Made by a program: the position numbers and the translations under genes
In this document: positions 57,353 to 64,000 of the stretch, in pieces
How the letters are laid out: every line of letters begins with the position of its first letter
Position numbering within the stretch: position 1 is the stretch's first letter
Assembly (NCBI GenBank): GCA_021018815.1
Contig: JAITYX010000026.1
Span: 6,882,001-6,946,000 of the forward strand
Reading direction: 5' to 3'
DNA: 64,000 bases
Origin: Talinum fruticosum
Lineage: Eukaryota > Streptophyta > Magnoliopsida > Caryophyllales > Talinaceae
Notes under the pieces: model-generated
Told to the model about the DNA's origin: nothing
Seen by the model: only the letters and a program-made list of their open reading frames with translations
The model's database searches: none

Positions 57353-60300
57353 TCATGCATTAATCATCCCAAGTTCATTCCTAATAAAGCAAAACCGATC
57401 TTTACTAAGTGGCTTAGTAAAGATATCAGCTAGTTGAAGTTTGGTAGGAATAAATTCTAGTTCAATATCTCCTTTCTCAGAATGGTCTCCTAGAAAATGA
57501 TACCTGACCTCAATATGTTTTGTCTTTGAGTGCTCGAACTGGATTCTTAGTGATGCTGATTGCACTTTGATTGTCACACTTGATTGGAATTTATTTGAAT
57601 GAAAGTCCAAGATCTCTTAAGTGTTGCTTGATTCATAGGATCTAAGGACAACATGCTCCAGCTGCAATGTACTCAACTTCAGTAGTTGATAGAGCTACCG
57701 AGTTCTACTTCTTTGAGTGCCAAGATATAAGGGATTGACCTAGAAACTAGCGTGCTCTTGAGGTGCTCTTTCTATCAACCTTGTATCTAGCATAGTCAGC
57801 ATCCGAGTATCTAGTGAGGGTCAGTTCCGAGTATCTTAAGTACCATAGACCTAGATTCCGAGTCCTCGCAAGATATCTCGCAAATTCTCTTTACAACGAG
57901 TGAGATGTGATTCTTTTGGATTACCTTGAAATATTGCACACGGACATACACTAAACATTATGTCCGGCCTACTAGAAGTAAGATACAATAGAGATCCAAT
58001 CATACCTCGATAAAGTTTCGATCTATTACTTTACCTTTTTCGACCGAGTCCAAAAACTGCTATTCATTGGTGTTGCTTGCATGTTTTGCATCTTGAAGCT
58101 TGTATTTCTTCAGCAACTCCTTGGTATACTTTGATTGATGGACATAGATGTCATCTTTGTCTTGCTTGATTTGTAGACCAAGGAAGAAATTGAGTTCTCC
58201 CATCATGCTCATTTGAAATTCATGTCTCATTAACTCGGATAAATCTCGACAGAGATTTTCATTAGTAGCTCCAAAAATTATATCATCAACATAGATATGA
58301 GCAATAAGAAAGTCTTTTCCCTTGGATTTTATGAAAAGAGTTTTGTCAATCTGACCTCTTTTAAAATCATTTTCAACCAAGAAGTCTGCTCAGTCTTTCA
58401 TACCAAGCTCTTGGAGCTTGTTTAAGACCATAAAGAGCCTTTTTCAACTTGAAAATATGATTTGGAAATTATGAGTTTTCAAATCCAGGGGTTGCTCAAC
58501 ATAGACTTCCTCTTGAATAAAACCATTAAGAAAAGCATATTTAACATCCATTTGATACAATTTGATATTCATGCTTGATGCAAATGCCAATAGGATTCTA
58601 ATTGCTTCAATCCTAGTCGTTGGTGCAAAAGTTTCCCCACAATCAATTCCTTCTTCTTGATTGTAACTTTGAGCCACAAGTCTAGCTTTATTTCGACTAC
58701 TAACCCACCTTTATCCAGTTTGTTCTTGAAAACCCATTTGGTTCCTATGACTCGGGCGGTTAGAAGGTCGTTTGGTCGGAGTCCGGACTTGGTTTCTTTC
58801 GAATTGATTAAGTTCCTCTTGCATGGCCTCTACACATTCAGGTTCATTTAGGGCCTCTAGTGCATTTCTTGGTTTAGTTAGTGAAATGAATGCAGTGAAT
58901 GCACGTAGATTTTTCAAAGAAGAACGAGTTCTTACCCCACTCGTTGATGTCGGACAAGATGTTTTCGAGTGGGTGACTCGAAGCATATTTGAATGCTTTA
59001 CCTCTTCTCCGGTTCACCAGGTTTGTAGGTTGAATTGGTTGATCTTCAAAGGTCTAATCTGATTCAACTTGCTCATCCGATTAGCCTTCGAGCATTCCGA
59101 GCTGGCTCTTAAGCTAATTTAGTCCGAGTCATGGTATTCTAAGTTACCTCATTCCGAGTTGCTTTTCCTTGACTTTGTCCGAGCTCATCTTCGAGCAAGA
59201 TCATCATCTCGACCGAGCTTCGGATCCGAGAATGTTGATTCACTTGGTTTTCCCTAATCAATCTCATCAAAAACTACGTGGATGCTTTCTTCCACTTTGT
59301 TAGTTCTTTTATTGAAAATGCGATATGCTTTACTATGAGATGAATAACCAAGAAAGATACCTTCATCTCGACCGAGCATCAAACTTGGTCAGGTGATCCT
59401 TACCATTGTTGTGAACATAACATTTACATCCTGAAGTATGAAATGTTGGGTTTCTTCCCTTTGTAGAGCTCGTATGGAGTTTTCTTCAGGATGGGTCTAA
59501 TGAGGCATCTGTTTAGAGTGTAATTTGTCTGTATTGATCGCCTCGACCCGTAAATAGTAAGGTAGATCATGTTCAATCATCATTGTCCTTCATATTTCTT
59601 CAAGAGTTCGGTTCTTTCTCTGCACTACTCTATTCCGTTGAGGAGTTCTTAGTGCTGAGAAGTTGTGGGAGATACCATTCTTATCACAAAACTCTACAAA
59701 TTCCGAGTAGTCAAACTCCCTTCCATGGTCGGGTCCAATTTTTCTAATCCGAGTCCGAGACTCAACTTGAATTTTCCTGCAGAGCTTGCTGAACTTTTTG
59801 AAAGCTTTTTGTGCTTAAGAAAACAAACTAAGGTAAATGGTGAGTAGTCATCAACAATCACAAGTACATATAATTTACCTCCGAGAATCATCATGGAGAG
59901 ATGCTTTTAAGCGGGATAAATTCTAACTTAGATTAGAAAGAAGAATAGTGTAGGTATTACCCGATCTCTTACCCGAGAGCTTAGTCTCCTTGGTAGTTTC
60001 ATCATAAATATAGCAATTTGTCTCGTGTGAATCTTACCTCTTGACCTTTGTCACACAGTTGAGAGATCCTGAGTAGATTGTACTTTAATCCCTTGATAAG
60101 GTAGATCTGGCCGACCGGACTGTCTCCTTTTCTAATCTTGCCTATCCCAACTATCTTTCCCTTACTATCATCTCCAAAAGTGACTTTGCCTCCCTTGTAA
60201 TCTTCTAACTCGGAAAAGAGTCTTCTCCTAACATGTGGCGTGAGCATATACTGTCTAGGTACCAATGACCTTTGTCTTTTCTCGAGTTACCCGCAAATCG

Positions 60301-62107
60301 AAACACACTAACCCTTCTCACTTCCTCTAACAAACCTAGTAACTCCCTTTACTATGGTCCTTTTCGAGGAAGAAGACTCTTGGGAACCCATATTTGAATA
60401 ACTTTAGGTTTGGTCTCGATTCCGAGTCTTCCTTTTTGAAAACCGAGTCTATGTCTCTTTCTTTTGAAAATCTTTTCTTTTGTAAACCGGTGGAGAGGGC
60501 TTTCTCCCGTAGGCTAGTCTGGGCTCAGTCCTCCTTTCATTCTTATGAATGGGTCCATGCTCAACCTTCCTGAACTTTATAGTTCCGGAGTCCTTTATGA
60601 AAAGATCCGAGTAGGAATTAGATTCCTCCTCTTTGTTAAAACCAAGTCCTTCTTTCTTGAAGGAGACACATTGAGAGCCTAAGAGCATGTCAAAGTTTTT
60701 CCGACCTTGAGTAAGCTTCAAAACAAGTTCTTAAGACTCATTGAGCTTTTATTTCAAATGCTCATTCTCTCTTCCGAGTGTCTCGGACTCAGTCTCATTA
60801 GCTTGAGTACTAGTCTTGAGCTTTCTTAGAGTAAGTCTTAGTTTTTCCAATTCATTTTTCAAAGTAATGCTCTCGAAGTGATAGACTCAAGTTGTTCTTT
60901 AAATTGAGAGGAATCGAATTAGACTTTTCTTCCAAAGTGTAAAAATATTTAGCTAAATTGACTTTGGAAAACTTGAAGAAATATTCAATTACCTCCTAAG
61001 GATTCGTCTCTTCATTGTCCGAATTGTCGAGTCCGACTCGGATTCAGCCTTCGAGCTCGATAATGCCATCGGACACTTTGAGTCGTCCGAGTCTTCATCT
61101 TCTTCGGATGAATCTTTATCACTCCATGTGGCCATCATAGCTTTCTTCTTCTTTCTGTCCCTCTTTCTTCTTGGACAGTTTTTGACTATATGATCTTTGC
61201 TGCCACATTCAAAACGACCGAGAATTCTTAGTTAAAGATAACTTTGAAGGAGAAGAGTGTTTACCTTTTCTATCCTTCTTATCTTTCTTGTAGAACTCTT
61301 CTCTTGGCCTTTTCTCCCATCTCTTGTGCTTCATCATTCTTTTGAAGCCTCGAGCGATAAGTACCATGGGATCTTCTTCCGAGTATGAGGAACTCAAATT
61401 TTCTTCTTTGCTTTCTGAGGCCTTTAGCACAATATTCTTTTTGGTGCCGACCTCGGCATTCTCTTTTTCTATATGGATTTCATGGGCGAGTAGCTTCCCA
61501 ATCAAATCATCCGGCTTTAGAAGAGAGAGGTTCTGAGCTTCATCGATGGTTGTCACCTTGGGACCCCATCTTCTCTTAGGTAGCTTCTCAGAATTTTTCT
61601 CGCACATTTCTTCATGAGGAAGTCTTTCTACCCAGAGATTTGAGATTATTTGTAATCTCAGTGAAGCGGATAAACATTTGAGTGATGTTTTCTTCGGCTC
61701 CATCTTGAACAGCTCATATTTATGAAGATATTGACTTATCTTTGCTCGTCTTACTTGACTTGTTCCTTCATATGTGTTGACAAGAGTGCCCCAAACATCT
61801 TTGGCTGTGTCACAGGCTGACACTCTGTTGTATTCTTCCGAGCTAATGGCGCACATCGGAATGTTCATCGCTTTAAAGTTCTTTCGACTTTTTCGCCTCT
61901 TCGATGGTGTTCTCGGACTTTACTTTAGGCACGGATCTTGTCTCTTCCATATTTATTGAAATGTAGTTGCCTTCTTGTATGATGTTCCATACATCTTCAT
62001 CATGATCCAATAGAAAGCATTCTAGGAGCTTCTTCCAAGTGTACGAAATTTGATCCTTTAAAGTTTGGTGGTTTCGTTGGAAGATCTTCCTTCATCGAAC
62101 TCTCCAT
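57353..62107 (-). pseudogene. Element D gag-pol (broken, HHCC finger deleted)
   Basis: Gag starts at 62107 or 62120 (the MARNNGEF start has a stop at codon 3 here). The zinc knuckle is the best preserved of the four: after HIVK the last Cys codon TGT is intact (61173-61180). Protease block DSICSRHM (about 60255) keeps Asp. The sequence then jumps from SLHDDS to GGKLYVLVIVDDYS at about 59890, losing the GAG-pre-integrase finger. Integrase runs to about 59240. RT (58800-58060) has HIYVDDIIFGATNEN and FFLGLQIKQDKDD. RNase H ends IRNELGMINA with TGA at 57353-57355. Frameshifted. Confidence 0.88.
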
Positions 62108-62179
62108 TGTTCTAAGCCATTTGATCTTTAGACCTTTGGATTGTTAGATCCTTTCCGAAAGGCTAGGCTCGATACCAAT

Positions 62180-62874
62180 TGAAAGTTTGCTCTTGGAGAG
62201 TCTAAGTCACCCTAGAGGGGGCGGGGGTGAATAAGGTGATGAGGAAATTTTAACAAACTTGAAAGATTAAAGCTTGAAAACAATAATCAAGACAAGTCCG
62301 AGTCTAGATTGGACTCGTAAAAGTATGAACTCGCATTTACGTGGAAACCCTCCTTGGGCAGAAAACTACGGCCAGTGCTAGTCCAAGCACCAAGTCAAAT
62401 CCACTATTTTGAATCCACAAAATACTATAGACTCGCCTCAACCAAAATTGCTCCCTTAAACAATTCCTTATAGATTTTTCCTAGACTCGAAGTTCCCTTA
62501 TCCGATCTAGTACTTCCTAACTAAGGTAACCTTTACAGCTAGGGACAAATGAGTTGAGTTAACCCTTACAGCTCAGTCAAGGGACCTTACTTAGAAAGTA
62601 AGAGAGAGTTTGTGATCTGATTACAAGACTTTACAACTCGGAAAATATGAATGATAAGTCGAGAGTTGTAAGTAGAAGATTGAGTATGAATACAAAGACT
62701 TTTTCTTAAGTAATGTGTATTGACTATAATTCAAGTAATCTTCACATCTTGAGAGTTGGCTTTTATTTATAGATGACCAAGCAAATTAGCCATTGTGACT
62801 ATCTTCCGAATAGAAGTCCTCTATGACCGTTGTAACGGTTCTTCCGAGTCGCTCGTAAAAGATTCGTTGAGATG
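62180..62874 (-). repeat. Element D 5' LTR, proximal 695 bp
   Basis: Matches 53163-53797 with insertions, including TATAAATA on minus at 62764-62771. Broken after GAGATG by L3. Confidence 0.85.
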
Positions 62875-64000
62875 TGTAACGCCCCCAATCACCATTACTT
62901 AATAATCCCTTAATTAGATAATATTATGTAAGGTCGGAGCGGAAGATAATGACCGGAGACGTTACCGCTGTCCTAAAAATAGGACAAGGCTAGATAAGTG
63001 AAATAAAATAAAATACAATTTGTGCATCCAACAGCTTGTATTTCCATTGGTCCTGTTAGGGGTAATTGCTTATTACCCAAGTAGCTAAGTTATCCCAAAA
63101 TACAAGTTAATTGTTTAGTAACATTGTATTTATACAACCTAGACCGATATGCAACGAGTAATAATTTCCAAGATCATACCTAAACCACGGTTGAGGGTAA
63201 AATCACTCGTGAGCTTCTAGACCCATCACGGATCGGTGATAATGATTTGTCCAGCTAAGTTTTGCTTCCGTCGGACTTCTTAGGCAATGGGTCTGTTCAC
63301 GGATGTTTTTCCTAAAAACAAAAACAGTAAAATATTTCGAAGAATGAGTCGAAACTCAGCACGAACATTCCTACACTCGTAAAAATTGCTTTGAAAACAT
63401 TTTAATTGAGCGCGCGCATTTCAATTCATTTTAGTTTGAAATCGGGGAGAGAATATGAGTAAAACTTGCTTGCCGGTTATTATCTCGAAAGTGGAACCCC
63501 TTGATAATTGATACGATCTTTGATAAGGTGCACACCTCCCGGCCGACCGAGAACCCGAGTTGAAGCCGCGCGGTGAAATTGAAGGGCATAAGCCCCGATA
63601 ATTGATAATTGAGCGGGGACCACTTAATTAGGTGGCAAAACTTGATTTGCAAATGATCCATTATTAGTTGTATATATGAGAGATGTTGAGATTTGATGAA
63701 ACATGTGAGTTTTCGAAAGGTACAGTAATGAAGGTACCGAACCGAACCTTTGTTTCTCCCCTTTTACGTAAATCCGAGTCAGCAGCTATTCGGCAACGAA
63801 AGTGGCCCGAGTTCTGTTTCAAATAGATTTTTGTTATTAATAATGTATCTCTTAAGTTTTACTAATTGGATTTGTATAAGTATTGACAATTGATTTCATT
63901 TTCTTTATTTATTACGTAATCGATAGAATTAAGATTTTTATACTCAACTCTATTGTGTTACTTCCGTCTAAAAATATTATCCACAACCTCTAATTTGCGC
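62875..64000 (-). mobile_element. Element L3, TGTAACGCCC-type LTR, runs off the right edge
   Basis: Starts TGTAACGCCCCC in D's 5' LTR (GAGATG before it matches uninterrupted D LTR at about 53795). This is the same terminus as the inverted right end of L1 (GGGCGTTACA). Words such as AAACTCAGCACGAAC suggest the LTR lies on minus. Short frames to 63661 look spurious. The other end is outside the window. Confidence 0.6.

Larger units (their letters stand above)
53163..62874 (-). mobile_element. Ty1/copia retrotransposon D (SIRE-like), 5' LTR cut by L3
   Basis: On minus: 5' LTR (62180 and beyond, interrupted at 62874 by L3), primer-binding site TTGGTATCGAGCC (62166-62179), gag-pol, third ORF, polypurine tract AAAAAGGGGAGAT (54596-54608), 3' LTR 53163-54595. 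It is inserted in B's 3' LTR. The rest of the 5' LTR and the second target duplication lie beyond the right edge. Confidence 0.88.

Overview
The window is nuclear DNA from a flowering plant. It is AT-rich and intron-containing, and nearly all of it is nested transposable elements. I cannot name the species. The only host gene I recognise is at the left edge: the 5' end of a DNA ligase I (LIG1)-type gene on the minus strand. Four phase-0 exons (319 codons) are intact and the rest lies off the left edge. It also carries vestiges of local duplications.

From 2.5 to 8.4 kb there are non-autonomous repeats. These are a GA-rich ~130-bp minisatellite split by two nested MITE-like elements, a 718-bp long inverted repeat (potential hairpin), and a decayed LTR-like stretch. 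From 8.4 to 31.5 kb lies a tandem pair of ~4.1-4.2 kb copies (Y1, Y2) of a decayed CACTA-type (En/Spm) element with transposase exon remnants. Y1 is split by a ~3.7 kb gypsy-type LTR with no partner LTR (L1). L1 is itself split by a full-length copia element A (10,966 bp, minus strand, target-site duplication ATTGG).

From 31.5 to 64 kb there is a second nest. Copia element B (+) has a truncated 5' LTR. Its third ORF is interrupted by copia element C (+), whose own third ORF is interrupted by a 3,113-bp gypsy-type solo LTR (L2, perfect duplication CAAAA). B's 3' LTR is interrupted by copia element D (-). D's 5' LTR is interrupted by another TGTAACGCCC-type element (L3) that runs off the right edge.

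A-D are one family, most like the SIRE/Maximus group of Ty1/copia. They share long LTRs (1.4-1.6 kb), a primer-binding site resembling initiator-Met tRNA, gag with one CCHC knuckle, pol in copia order (PR-INT-RT-RNase H), and a third sense ORF starting MPKRG between RNase H and the polypurine tract. All four gag-pol frames are broken. C lacks the region after the YxDD motif of RT, and D lacks the HHCC finger.

Most notable: (i) the third ORF has a TATA-like box 170-260 bp upstream in all four elements, suggesting its own promoter; (ii) between repeat copies the same small change recurs, a CNG trinucleotide in one copy matching CGAG/CTCG in the other, including the same frameshift at the zinc-knuckle Cys codon in A, B and C. 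This looks like systematic consensus error at methylated CHG sites, or else a real and odd mutational habit.
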